Source of the DNA: Mercenaria mercenaria
Taxonomy: Eukaryota; Mollusca; Bivalvia; Venerida; Veneridae
Reading direction: 5' to 3'
Length of the DNA: 64,000 nucleotides
Assembly (NCBI RefSeq): GCF_021730395.1
Contig: NC_069361.1
Location: forward strand, 61,203,001-61,267,000
The stretch's first letter is position 1; each line of letters begins with the position of its first letter. Below are positions 44,608 to 56,907 of the stretch, one piece after another. The position numbers were made by a program, and so were the translations under genes. The notes beneath the pieces were generated by a model. The model was not told where the DNA came from, did not search any database, and saw only the letters and a list, made by a program, of their open reading frames with translations.

Positions 44608-44834
44608 TGTAGTATTGTGCATACAACATATAAAGGGAGACAACTACTCCGGTCTTATCTTGATTAGACATTGTATTAAATGAGTTATCGTTATTGCGTA
44701 CTCGTCTGTATTATGAGATATTAACGGTCAGTAAATGTGGACAGCATGACATGTTGTATTTTTTGATTGACTTTATGAAGGTTAAATCCTGTTTATAGGC
44801 TTCGAGCCGTGTTACATATTGTCACAACAGTACA
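44608..44834 (+). repeat. 3' LTR of the Gypsy element
   Basis: It is preceded by the polypurine tract AGGGGAAGAAA and ends CACAACAGTACA, followed by the TGGGC duplication. It is 13 bp longer than the 5' LTR. Confidence 0.9.
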
Positions 44835-44839
44835 TGGGC

Positions 44840-46655
44840 TTCTGATGGTCTACAAGTATGAAATACGCCACGCAAGTACTAGCCTAAACCACATAAGTGA
44901 CTTTGCTGCCTGTGAAGAAAATAACATATTGATGACATGCTGCACAAGCAGACTAAGAAGTCAATTCAGAAACAAGTTTATTCACAAATGCACCTATAAG
45001 ACTGTCGTATTTCTTAGTACCATCTTCTTATTCTGTCCGTAGATATAGAAACAAATCCAGGGCCGACTCTTATTCAAGAAGTGGCAGGAAACACCTCCAC
45101 TGTTTTTCCATATGACAGTTACTTGGACCTGTAAGAGTGAAGAGTGCGAGTCTTGTTTTACATGGTACCATGCCGTTTGCCAAAATATCACTGATAGCAT
45201 GTATGACTGACTGGGAAATGACTCGAGCATGGGGGTTTAGAAATGCCTAACATGGGACAACATTAACATCACAACATCATCACTAGCTATTCTCGACACA
45301 TTTCAAACTCTTTCAGTAACTTGCAGAATATACCAATTTCAAACAATCACTCAGTAAATACACATCCTGTCACGTCCACCCCTAAACACAAATATAATCA
45401 AAATAAACACACAAAACAACCTACAAAAATAAAATTAAAAGATCACTCAAGCTCCTTTTCATAAATTGTAGGTCCATTGTAGATAAGAAATTGGAATACG
45501 AAAACATGGTTTTGTCAACAAAATGTTACACTGTTATTGGTACTGAGTCATCGCACAAGCCAAAACATTCTGACAATGAGATTCTTGACCCAAACTTGGA
45601 CAATGTACCATTTAGACGTGATCGCCAGAAGCAAGCAGGGGGAGGTGTATTTATAGCAGTCAAAAATACTATAATAGCCCAAGAAGCTACTGAACTCTGC
45701 ACAGATTGCGAAGATATCTGGGTTAAAATCCCGATGACAACAGGTAAGTCTGCCCTGATCTGCAGCTACTATAAACAGAGAGAGATTGATCAAGACAGTA
45801 TGTCTGAATTTAAACGCTCTTGTGAGCAAGCTTCCAAAACCAATGCAGTTCTGTGGATATGCGGGGACTTCAATATGCCAAAAATGGACTGGAACAGTAT
45901 GACCCCAACTGCAGACTGCAAATCATCCTCATTTTACAGGGAATTTATAGATATGTTACATTACAACAATGTTACCCAGGTTGTCCAGGAACCAACACGT
46001 GACGATAACATTCTTGACCTTTTCTTAACAAGTAACCCTACTCTTATAAATAGAGCCAGTGATATCCCTGGTATCAGTGACCATGACGGAGTCCTCATGA
46101 ACACAAATATCACGGCTAGCATGAGACCACAGAAACCAAGACAAATACCCCTTTACAAAAATGCTGACTGGGATAGTTTTAGATCACGCATGACCGACTT
46201 CCACAGGGACACGTATAAATCTGGTAAGTATGATTGTTGCTCTGTTGACCAGTTGTGGACTTTATTTTCAGATTCCATCGGTACAGCCACACACAAATGC
46301 ATTCCAACCAAAACTGCATCTTTTAAAAATAAATTGCCATGGATCAAGTTAGAAATAAAACGCTTATACAGGAAACGAGACAAACTTTACAGAAAATACA
46401 TAGCATCCGGACAATCAAACATCGCCAAAAATCAATACCTCTGGAAGACATTCTCAGCATCTGCACAGACGCCAACACAGAACAAAATAAACAAAAACCA
46501 AACAGCAAGAAGTTATTCTCACTAATTAAACACTCAAAAGAAGATCCTTCGGGTATAGATACACTTAAAAAGCAAAATAAAAGCTATCAAGAAGACAAAG
46601 ACAAAGCAGACTTAGTCGATGTTTTAACATTCAGTAAATATTTCCAGAACTTAAG
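44840..46655 (+). mobile_element. CR1-like LINE fragment with 2A-like peptide, PHD remnant and endonuclease
   Basis: At 45039-45065 one frame reads VDIETNPGP, matching the 2A consensus D-x-E-x-N-P-G-P, preceded by a hydrophobic run (HLLILS). Soon after, in another frame, CKSEECESCFTWYHAVC at about 45130-45180 looks like part of a PHD finger. From about 45440 the endonuclease follows: LLFINCRSIVDKK, GTES, WICGDFNMPKMDW and PGISDHDG, then a linker with LPWIKLEIKRLYRKRDKLYR. The frame shifts near 46500 and the fragment ends before the reverse transcriptase. 2A peptides at the start of APE-type LINE proteins are known from sea urchins and molluscs. Confidence 0.75.
45491..46525 (+). pseudogene. 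LINE ORF2 endonuclease fragment
   Basis: A 344-codon open frame holds an exonuclease-endonuclease-phosphatase fold. The metal-binding glutamate lies in GTESS, followed by the GGGVFIAVK strand, CGDFNMPKMDW with its catalytic Asp/Asn, NILDLFLTS, and the closing SDHDGV. The ATG is internal: similarity starts upstream at about 45440 (LKLLFINCRS). The frame is lost near 46500, and the remaining sequence continues as LFSLIKHSKEDPSGID in a second frame to about 46655. The reverse transcriptase is absent. Confidence 0.72.
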
Positions 46656-49600
46656 GTGAATTCTTTCGATTTTCCAAACCTCCAGATTTCACAACAGAAC
46701 CAACAAAAGCATCAAATAACTGACATATAACACTGGGTTTTAAACTTAAACCTTTAACATTATTCGTTAAAACATTTAAAGCTTAAAGCCCTTTACAGGC
46801 CAATATTTCTTGGTTTAACACAAAAGTACCTGTGTGATTAAAAACTATCCCAAAGTAATTAAAATTATCAACAATATCCAGTTCCTGATTGTTGTGATAC
46901 CATTTTTCGTTAGTTACAACCTTTAACACAAACCTTTACTTGGGAATACATATCTCTAACAAGTCTTAGTAATTTTCCATCAATGCCTAATTTAAACAAC
47001 TTTAGCCAAATACCATTTAAATATACAGAGTCAAATGCCCTTTTAATATCCACCATACAACAATACAAACGATTTTTCGTTTGAAATCTTCTGCATAATA
47101 GCATTTAACACAAACGCAGCATAAACATTGGAACGACCCTTGCGAAATGCGAACTGCGCATCGCTTAAAATATTATTATTTTCTAACCAGTCGCTAATTC
47201 GATTATTTAATATTCCAGTGAATATTTTTGATTAACAACTTACAAGCGTTACGCCTCTGTAGTTCTGAACATAGCAGGAATCATTATTTTTAAATACAAG
47301 CACAATTATACCCCTGGACCACTCCACAGGAAAATGTCCAGAATTCAATACAGCATTAAATATATCAACTACATGCGATGACAGTATATCAAAACACTCT
47401 ACGAAGTATTCATTTATCAGATTATCATTACCATGAGATTTATTTCTCTTCAACCTTTTAATAACATATTCAACTTCTAATACAGTCACTGGACTATCTA
47501 ATTCCTCAAATCTACAAGCATTATTTTCGAAATTATTTTTCGAACAAAAGTGCTCAGCTAAATTATTATCAATATGTTGTATATATCATTTTGTAAACCT
47601 GAAAAATATTTATAAAAATCATCTACAGAGATGATACTATCTGATTTCTTGTTATTTTTTGCGAAACAGTCTCCAAAAATCTTTGGTTCTGAACGGCGTA
47701 ATTTTTCTAATTCTTTTACTTTTCCATATTCAAACTTTTTCTCTTCGTTTTGAATAAACGTTTTAAACCGATTTCAGTCTAAGCATATTTAACCTATTTT
47801 CTTCTGTATTGATTGTATTAAATAATATAAGAGTATCATAATATGCACATTCAGCTTGACGACAGTCGTTATCAAACCATTCCGCCTTTTTGCATATTTT
47901 GTTATCAACCCGTGACTTGTCCGGATCGACATTAGTTACTTTATAGAATAGTGGTTTTGCAGCATCATTTGTCACCGCTGTAAATCGTTCAATACTGCAG
48001 TTTATAATTTAGTTCACTAGTTCTATTACATTTATTAACAGCATTATTTAAAATCGGCAAACATCCGATTAGATTTCTCCTGAAGGATTTTGTAAAGAAA
48101 GGAATACTTGTTCAGCAGACCCAAGGGTTATTTTTGCATATTTTTGTCAATTTTAAGTTGGTATTTCTGCTATTTTATTGAGTTTCACATAAAAGAATTT
48201 AATCAAACTCTGCACATACCTTTGTTTATTTCTACCTAATCTAAAACAAAAAGAAAATTGATAGGTCACCATATTAGATTTCGCTTAAATCAAATTACAA
48301 CGAGATGGGGAGGCGGGCATTTATACAACGCAGGTTGGTACAAAATACTTTTTCAGTGTTTAAGCAAATGACTTAGAGATATATCAAATTATCAAACGGC
48401 AGATTTCTTAATAACGGATTTTAAGGTGTTTCTGAAGCATTTTGATTGCATAGAACGATGAAAGTTTCCGCCTTTCTCCGAACAAAACCTATAGTTTACG
48501 AATACGGATGTACGGTATGGGTACGGTACGGGATTAGAAACAGCTGTGACTCAATGCAGAGTTGGAGCGCCGGTATAAATTACAGACTCCAGTATAATGT
48601 CGGATTGAAGCAATTTGAACTAAAAGTACTTTAAAAATATATATTTTGTAACCATGGTGATACTTACCCTAACCTTTAGTCAGTATATTATACATATTAT
48701 ACATTAAATGCATGCGAACATACAATAATTTGCGAATTTTTGCCGTACGCGACATTAGATAATCACTTCCGGGCATGCGCAGAAGACCGCTCCAACTATA
48801 CAGTGAACTACATAGATTAGTAACACAACCAAATTGACACGGTGTTGGGGTAAATATCGACCCGTCCGGAAAAACTGTAGCGAGCGCATGCTCGTATCAT
48901 CCCACGCGATAAATAGTTCCTGGGCGGTACTCTCGTCACGTGATACATTCGGTGTGCTTCTGCGTTCTATGCAAAAATGAAGTGCGCAATGATCTGAAAA
49001 TTCGTTAATTGGCAATTTCAAATTGCTTTACGAGTGCAAAGTCTGTTTGATTCAATAAAAGATCATTTACAACACTTTGACCATTTGCATTAAAAAATGT
49101 GAAATCACTATCATTTAAGCGCTCATTACCTATCAAAAGACTGGTCGTTTTACAAAGTTCAATTAAACGTTTTCCTTGTACATCTAAGATTCTATCTACA
49201 TTACTTCCAGGAAGAGTAAATAACTTTACTTCTAATTCATTATTTGTATCCAAAAATCTATCAAAATGCATAAAATTAGACACATTTGCTGTGCGACTGT
49301 TAAAGTCGCCATTCAGAAAAAAATTTCCCTGTGACTTAAACTTTTCAATTCCTAATTCTATCTGTTCAAATATGTCAATTTCATCACGATGTATTACTGT
49401 TGAATCATGAGGTGGAACATATACACAACATAGATAAACGTCAGAGTTGAAATGAAACAAACTTTTACATATCCTTAACCAAATAATACCACATTGATGT
49501 TTATCAACAACTTGTATTTTATCACGCAAATATATCTTAAAATAAACTGAAATACCTCCACTATAGCGTCCCTTTTTGGTGTTAGGAGACTTGTTTCCAT

Positions 49601-49740
49601 ATAAATGATATGCACAGTGACCTTCAATATCTAAATTATAATGAGAGTTTTTAAATATCCAAGTTTCAGTGAGAACAATTACGTCATGTGGTTTAATTAA
49701 TTCTAAAAAGTCAACATCCAATATCTTCCTAATAAGTCCA
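46655..49740 (-). pseudogene. LINE ORF2 (endonuclease and reverse transcriptase), disrupted
   Basis: The endonuclease at 49721-48900 shows VIVLTETW, LNGDFNSR, NSNVDRILD-type and INEFSDHCALHF segments. After an insertion (about 48890 to 48100), the linker resumes at 47975 (TNDAAKPLFYKV). The reverse transcriptase starts with NKSHGNDNLINEYF, WSRGIIV and NYRGVTLVSC (47489-47232), then VDIKRAFDSVYLNG (about 47050). At about 46905 it jumps to KWYHNNQELDIVDNFNY, so about 100 residues including the expected YADD site are missing. Stops and shifts separate the pieces. It is not functional. Confidence 0.68.
48100..48890. mobile_element. Foreign insert in LINE ORF2 holding a dispersed repeat
   Basis: LINE similarity is lost across this stretch. 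The part at 48470-48790 matches the complement of 59290-59640 ('ctgtgact', 'cagagttgg', 'accatggtgatac', 'ccctaacct' in the same order). The insert edges and any target duplication are not resolved. The family is unknown and I see no conserved frame. Confidence 0.5.
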
Positions 49741-49784
49741 TTTATATTCCACGAAACAATGTCTTAATACTCCTTGTGACTCCC

Positions 49785-50692
49785 CTAAGCACTAGATGGT
49801 TGATGGGAATTGTACGGTTTCCCATTGATGAATAATTTATCACCCACGAAATATACTTTTTTACCTTTCTTCCGTTCGGCTTCCATAACTGAGTATAGAG
49901 GTTTGCGCGCATCACGCCATTCTTTGGGCGTTTGAGCTCCCATCCCACAGTTCATAGCTTTTAGCTCTTCTTTACAGAGTAACGCAGCAGCTCTTATCTT
50001 TTCTCGCGACTGATAATTGTGAAATTTCACCACAATCGGGCGAGGTTTCTTTGCCTTAAATGGGTTACCCAGTCTATGGGCGCGATTGAATTGGAAATCG
50101 TCTGCATCAATCATCAAATTGTTCTTTATGATTTTTTTTACCTCAATTTCACAGTTCTCCACTTCAGTCGCTTCCGGTATGCCATAGAATATGAGGTTTT
50201 CACGCATACTCCTATTTTCTCCATCCAGAATTTTGGAATTTATAATTTTCTGTTTATCTTCAAAAGTTTTAATGTTATCCTCCAGGGCCTCACACGATTT
50301 TTTTTCAACCTGTTAATTTGACTTTTAGTATGTTTTAGATCCTCACTTTGATCATCATATTTTTGGCTCACGAAAGTATTTGATTTTTCAACGTCGGAAA
50401 CTCGCTCATCAATAGAATGTACTTTTAATTCCAAATCATTCAATTTTACGCTAATCGAATTCACAGTTTTTTCAACACTTTCGATTTTCGCTACTGGAAT
50501 TTTTATGCTTTTAATATCCTCCATTATAGCAGTAGCCCACGGCTGCATTGCCTGAATATATGACCCAAACGGCTGTTGTCCATAATTCATGTTTGAATGA
50601 CAGTAAACTGTTTGCCAATTGTCAAAAGTGTCAAATGTAAAGTATTGAGGCGAAGACGAATTATCCTTAAATCTTTTGTTTGCGTTACTCAA
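49785..50692 (-). pseudogene. LINE ORF1, coiled coil plus RRM-like domain
   Basis: The N-terminal part (50692-50240) is a long heptad-rich coiled coil (IESVEKTVNSISVKLNDLEL and following residues). A frameshift near 50270 moves to the second part (50207-49785) with NLIFYGIPE, RAHRLGNP, RPIVVKFHNYQSREKI and a basic C-terminal domain. This pattern is that of L1-type ORF1 proteins (Transposase_22), which trimerise and bind LINE RNA. Confidence 0.72.
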
Positions 50693-51510
50693 TTGTGTAC
50701 AATCAGCTGGGCTCGACGCAGAACCGGTTTTCTTCGTGTTGTCAGTGTGACCACGTGTACTCGTACATGTACAATCCGAACATAAAGGCGCTATGTTTTT
50801 TCGCTTTTAGTTCCACTTTTGTTGTTTTTCTGGCTATTTTGCTTAGCTGGCATGAGAAAAACTATTCAAAATCCAAATTGTCCAAAAGTTTATCACCAAA
50901 ATAAATGGAGCCTAAAATCCATGTCTCTACCCATCAAGGGCGACAACCTAAACACAATATATTCGGAAGGTTTGTACTCTTGGTTCTTTACATGGCATTT
51001 TAGGCATCTTTTGCATTTTAGGAAATGGGGTGAATGAACTATTTTCTACACAATTGTACAAATGAGATCTCGTATGAGGTATATCAAATCTGATTACTGA
51101 AATGTCAATTTCAAAGTTTGAAAGCAATACCTCAAATAGGCTATAGCAAAAACACCGCAATCAGACGCATTTTCTTGTCTCTGCACATCATGTGTCACAA
51201 CTTTAATGGATTCTTTACTGTTGTCATATATTGAGCCAGTTGTATGGATAAATTAGCGTTTAATGTTTTTGCTGAGTTCAAACTGTCGACAATATATACT
51301 CTGTCATTTTTAGACTTTTGATATGTCATTGTAATGTATTTGAGCTGAAGGGGGACTTTGTTTGATCATATGATTGTCAACTTTCCAGAATCCAGATGCT
51401 CATGAACGGTAAGAACAAATAAAGTGTCTTGAAATCCACTGACATTTCTATAATCTCTTTTTTTTCAGATTGTTTTTGCGATTGGTTTACCACATTGTCG
51501 TTGAGCATCC
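50693..51510. other. Unassigned stretch, possible LINE leader
   Basis: This lies upstream of ORF1 on the minus strand, so part of it may be the 5' leader of that LINE. No gene is supported. Confidence 0.3.
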
Positions 51511-52397
51511 TGAATAGCATCCTGAATAACAGGTAAATCACTACCTGACAACTTGTTTGGGCTTGCTTTCTCTCTCTCTCTCTCTCTCATGAATAGAACA
51601 ATCAGATGTGAAATTATCAGAACAGAACAGACATAGGCGTAAATATCCTGGATTTCGGAAATAGGCATAGTTTGGTCTTTAAGAACGGTTAAATTCAGGA
51701 CTCTGTAACTGTAACGACCTTTGAGTTTGCTAGTATTTTATTCATCGATTACATCCCTCCAGAGAGGCAAGGTAAAAAGCTGTAAATACACACAAACAAA
51801 TAAATAATAAATACAGTGAAACATAGGTATATACAAATCAGACAAATATCAATATCGCCTAAGTAAAGCCTGAATAATATGACATATAAAGTTCCCGGAC
51901 AGCCCGGTACTACCTTACTAGACTATACCAGATCTAAAAAGACCTGACCTGTTTTAAATTGATTTAGTCCCAAATATTGTGTTAAATTACACAATAATTT
52001 TCAATAAGGAGCACAACCTTAAAACAATACAATGTAATACTTTTTTAAACAATAACTTGACAATAGATATATGCAAATTGCAATTCTAGTACATTTACAA
52101 ACGATTCTGAAGATTTTCAAATAAAAAAATCTATCACGGAAATTCTAAATGCACTTCAATACATAAATATACATTTATTGCATATATAAACAGTTCATCC
52201 ATTTCCTAATACACTTGCATTATCATTACTTACACTGTGGGGATCTAGGTAGGCCTATAAATTTACAAATTTGCCGGAGCAAAATTGTCTTTCGCATGAC
52301 GCGACATTTCCTATACAAATGGCGTACTTATACCAAGGGACACAACTCTTACAAATTAAAGTGAAAATTCCATACTAAACGGTACAAAAACGGAACA
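51511..52397 (-). repeat. 3' LTR of the BEL/Pao element
   Basis: On the minus strand it starts TGTTCCGTTTTTGTACCG and ends with GGATGCTATTCA. It includes a CT microsatellite near 51570-51588. It matches 56908-58284 apart from an insert in the latter. Confidence 0.85.
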
Positions 52398-55300
52398 TTC
52401 CCCGCCTGAATTTGGAAACAAATTCACATCAAAATACAACAATATTTGAAATTAGGTACAACCCAAGTAAACATAACCTTAATTTACATATTTTCAAAGG
52501 TTAACGTATACCTTAATTTTACATTTAATCATAGGTTAACATAAACCTTAATCTTACCAATTTTCAAAGGTAAACATATACCTTAATTTTACATTTAACA
52601 TAAGTATACATAGACCTTATTTCTAATATATACAAGTGGATAATTATAACCTGAGATACATATTACAAATTTCCAACAAATCTGTACATATAAAGAACTT
52701 TAAACAAATGCTATCAACATTTCTGTAAATCTATTGATTTAAAAGAATTAAATTTCAATTAAATGATGTAAATCAACAAATACATCTTCTGTTCATCTCA
52801 AAAAGTATAAGTATCGGTATAATCAACAGTCATTCAGAAAGCAAATGCACCAATTGGGTGATCGGACGCGTGTAATTCGCAATTTTGCCTTCATTTATCA
52901 CACGTATCGAAACCTTACGTACAAGTCCGTCAGAACTAGGAAACACATTTTCTACAATTCCAACTGGCCAGTGAATACGCGGTACATTACTATCCATCAT
53001 TAATACAACATCACCAGACTTTATGTTTGAACGTTCGGTTTGCCATTTTCTCCTAACTTGTACACTGTGAAGATACTGAAATCTCCAACGTTTCCAGAAC
53101 TGATCAGCTAGTACTTGTACCTGCCGCCACTGAGATTTATATATGTCTTTTACATCAAAGTTCTGAAGAGGTTCAATGTCGGAATTCACCTTTTGCGTCA
53201 ACAGTACATTTGGAGAAAGAACGGCTGGAGAAGCTTGATCATCTGACACAGTGGTATTTGGTCTACTGTTAACAATACACATGACTTCAGACATCAACGT
53301 ACAAAGTACTTTATGAGTAAAATGTTTAGTACTAATATCACACAACATGGAGTCCAAAATTCTTCTGGCCAAACCGATCATTCTTTCCCACGATCCATTC
53401 ATATGTGATGAATGAGGTGCACTGAAATACCAGACAGCACTGTGATTTCTTAGAAAACCTTTAATATCTGTATCTTCTACATTCACTTTGTCCATACCCA
53501 TTTCTCCAACAGCTCCTATAAAGTTTGTTCCACGGTCTGAGTAAAACTCTTTCACTGGACCTCTAATAGCAATGAATCTCCTTAACGCATTTATAAATGA
53601 TGAAGCACTCATCTTCTCTATCACCTCAATATGGACTGATCTAGTATTCAAACATGAGAACAGTATTGCCCAGTGTTTATTATTGTTCAAACCACCTCTT
53701 GTACGTCTGGAAACTATAGACCAAGGACCGAAAGTATCGACGCCCACGTATGTGAAAGGAGGACTTGGAGTCAAGCGACAAATTGGAACATCTCCCATCT
53801 TCTGGTGTTCAGTAGGTCTTCTTAATTTAAGACATCTAACGCAGTTATAAATTACACGACGAATAAGTCATTTTCCACCTGTAATCCAATATCCAGCTGA
53901 ACGTACTGCTTCTTCAGTCAGATGACGACCCTGATGAGATATCAGCTGGTGAAAGTGTCTAACTAGAATCATTGCGATATGATGCTTTCCTGGTATTATT
54001 ATAGGAGTTTTCTCCCCTGTGTCTAACCTGGCATTTCTTATTCTACCACCAACCCTTAACAAGTCATTGGAGTCTAAAACAGGTGAGAGCTTCACTAAAC
54101 TACTGTCTCTAGCAACTGATCTGTCAGTTTTTAATAAATCTATTTCTCTAGAATAGGATTCCCTTTGAGCTTCTTTTAGAATCATAATCTCTGCAGCTTT
54201 CTTGAATTCTACATTGTTTCTTGTATCATCCTGTACAGTTTTATGATATTTACTTGCAATTCTTTTCAAACACGAAATTGCTAGAACCAGTCTATTCCAG
54301 GATGAAAAACGCTCGAAACGATGTCCACCAAGATTCGCCTTTCTCACTTCTATCTTGTTCACTTTTACTACTGGACGAACTTCTACATCTTCTTCAGGCT
54401 CTACTAGTTTAAACTGTACATGTTGATTTTCAATATTTCTTTGCAACCCAGATTCTATTCCTGTCAACCATTTACAGTCCTTCATATTGATTGTACTCAC
54501 TGGACGTGTACCATGATCTGCTGGGTTTCTTTCAGTAGGCACAAAGTTCCATTGTTTACGCGACGACAACTTTAAGATTCTATCAACTCTATTTGCCACA
54601 TACACATAAAATCTACGTGATTCATTGTTTATATAGCCTAAGACTACCTGGCTATCTGTGTAGAAATATGTTGACCGAGATGGTATGTCTAAATATTTCT
54701 GTACAAATGCAGCTAGTTCTGTAGCTACTACAGAAGCACATAACTCTAAGCTTGGAATTGTATGTCCGTGGGTAGGAGCTAACCGAGATTTTCCAAGTAC
54801 AAAACCAATGTGAGAATTTCCGGTTGATTCATATATACGAATATAGACCGCTGCGGCGATGGCCTCCTTGGATGCATCTGAAAATACATGAAGTTCGTGT
54901 TTTGTACTTTGTTCAAATGACATTTCTGTAAAGGCACGTGGTATTTCCAGCTGCACAAGATGAACAAGAGATTTTTGCCAGTCTGTCCATTCTCTCTTTA
55001 AGTTTTCTGGAAATGGATCATCCCAACCCAGATTATTGTCTTGGATGGCCTTTCTCATTATAAGACGACCGCCTAATATAACTGGTGCTACATAACCAAG
55101 GGGATCGAACAATCCATTTATAGTAGACAGCAGACCCCTTTTGGTGTACGGTTTCTTATCTGTAGACACCTGAAATGAGAATACATCTTTCACTACATTC
55201 CAGCTCAGACCCAAACTTTTTTGTATACATGGTGTTTCCGAACTAAAGTCAATTTCAGTAATGTTCTTTGCTAAGTCACTTGGTGGAAAACTGCTTAAAA

Positions 55301-56907
55301 CAGCTGTACTGTTCGACACTATCTTATGGAGTCGAATAACACCTCCGTCTTGTAATCTTGCCTGTGTCCGTTTGATATAACTTATCAATTCATTTTCATG
55401 CGCCTTTGAAACCAGCCCGTCGTCAACATAAAAGCTATTCTTGACGTAGTCACACACATCATCACAATCAATGTCCGAGTTATGACCACACACAGCTTGA
55501 CGAATACCGTATGTCGCAACTGCAGGAGATGGTGAATTTCCGAAAACATGTACACGCATTCTATATGTAACCAGTGACTTTGCTGGATCGTTGTCTTTGA
55601 ACCAGAGAAAGCGTAAGAAATTCCTATGTTTTCTTGAACCTCAAAATTAAAAAAAACATTTGCTCTACATCAGCCATTGCAGCGAATCTTTCTTTGCGAA
55701 AATTCAATAAAACTACAAGAAGGTTGTTCTTCAAGTCCGGTCCCTTTAACAAAACATCATTTAAACAAACTCCTTCAAATCTGGCAGCAGAATCAAATAC
55801 AACACGAATTTTGTTTGGCTTTTTCGGATGATACACACCAAATATTGGGAGGTACCAAACTTCTTCACAGGAGGAGCTTCTTCTGCATGTTTCTTCTCAA
55901 ATACGTTTTTCATGAATTCAACGAAATGCTCTCGTTTGGCAGAATTCCGCTTCAAATCCCGTGCTATATTCTCTGCTCTACGTCTAGCTTGTTCAAAATT
56001 GTTTGGAAGCTTGCGTCTCGCTTTACGAAATGGTAACGGTGCACTGATGTGACCACTTTCAGACTCTGACATTTCTTTATCCATCATGTCAAGAAATTCT
56101 CTGTCTTCTCGCGATAATCCTGGACTATCGTCTTCAACAGTTCTTTGAAAAACAGTATCTTTGATCTCAAATTTGTTTTCACAAGGCAAAAACATTGAAC
56201 TACGCCCATTAAACAAAACATTGGTTTTGTTTACTATAATCATGTTTTGATCATTGCGATGTATCATGCCTAAACATGTTTCTCCTACGACAACCCAACC
56301 CAATCGGAGACGTTGTGCGTATGGTTCGTTTTCAGCTCCCATTCTCTGGTCTATAACGTGATGTGCTGCAAGAAGGTCTCTTCCCAATAATAACAAGACA
56401 TCTGCATGAGAATCAATCTCAGGAATCAAATGTTGTATATCTCTTAAATGTTTATATTGCCTTTCAACTGCTGGAGTAGCAACTTCTTTCTTGGTGTCTG
56501 GAATTCCATTACATTTAATCAGTTGTGGACATTTAATACGCATGAACCATCAAAAGGTTCAACACAAATTCCTGATGTATACCTTCCTGATCTGGCTACT
56601 TTTCCTGCACATGATGATAAAGTATAATCTATTGTGTCTGTATTGTTGCCTACTTTATCAAAGAGTTCAGATTAAGCAAGTGATTTGTTACTCTGGTCAT
56701 CTATAATGGCGTAACACGTAATTGCTCTGTCAGGTTGGTCTTCAGGATATAAACGCACTGACTCTGTTTTTGTACATGATTTACCAGTGGTTAAAGGGTC
56801 TCCACATACTTTTGTACAGCTTACATTAACCCGTGAAGATGGGTCCTGTTGGTGATGTTCCCCGCCATAACCTGTTAATGCTTCAGGACGATCAATATGA
56901 AATGTAG

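Larger units (their letters stand above)
39308..44834 (+). mobile_element. Old Ty3/Gypsy LTR retrotransposon (Mag-like), broken
   Basis: A fossil element of 5.5 kb flanked by the 5-bp duplication TGGGC (39303-39307 and 44835-44839). Parts in order: 5' LTR, primer-site-like TGGCGACGAGGATGG just after it, gag with zinc knuckles (about 39540-40270), protease (about 40430-40500), reverse transcriptase (about 40830-41640), RNase H (about 41690-42110), integrase (about 42780-43600), polypurine tract AGGGGAAGAAA (44597-44607) and 3' LTR. The coding part is broken in roughly eight to ten places. The LTRs differ at about six of 214 sites plus one length difference, so it is modestly old. A SINE has inserted at 42156-42508. 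The Mag-like lineage is tentative. Confidence 0.87.
46655..50692 (-). mobile_element. Decayed L1/Tx1-like LINE, minus strand
   Basis: ORF1 (50692 to 49785) comes first on the minus strand, then ORF2 (about 49740 to 46655) with endonuclease and reverse transcriptase. ORF1 has the coiled-coil plus RRM-like layout of L1-type ORF1 proteins. ORF2 has lost part of its reverse transcriptase and is interrupted by about 0.8 kb of foreign sequence near 48.1-48.9 kb. It meets the plus-strand LINE fragment at about 46655, so the two lie tail to tail. The clade is tentative. Confidence 0.68.
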
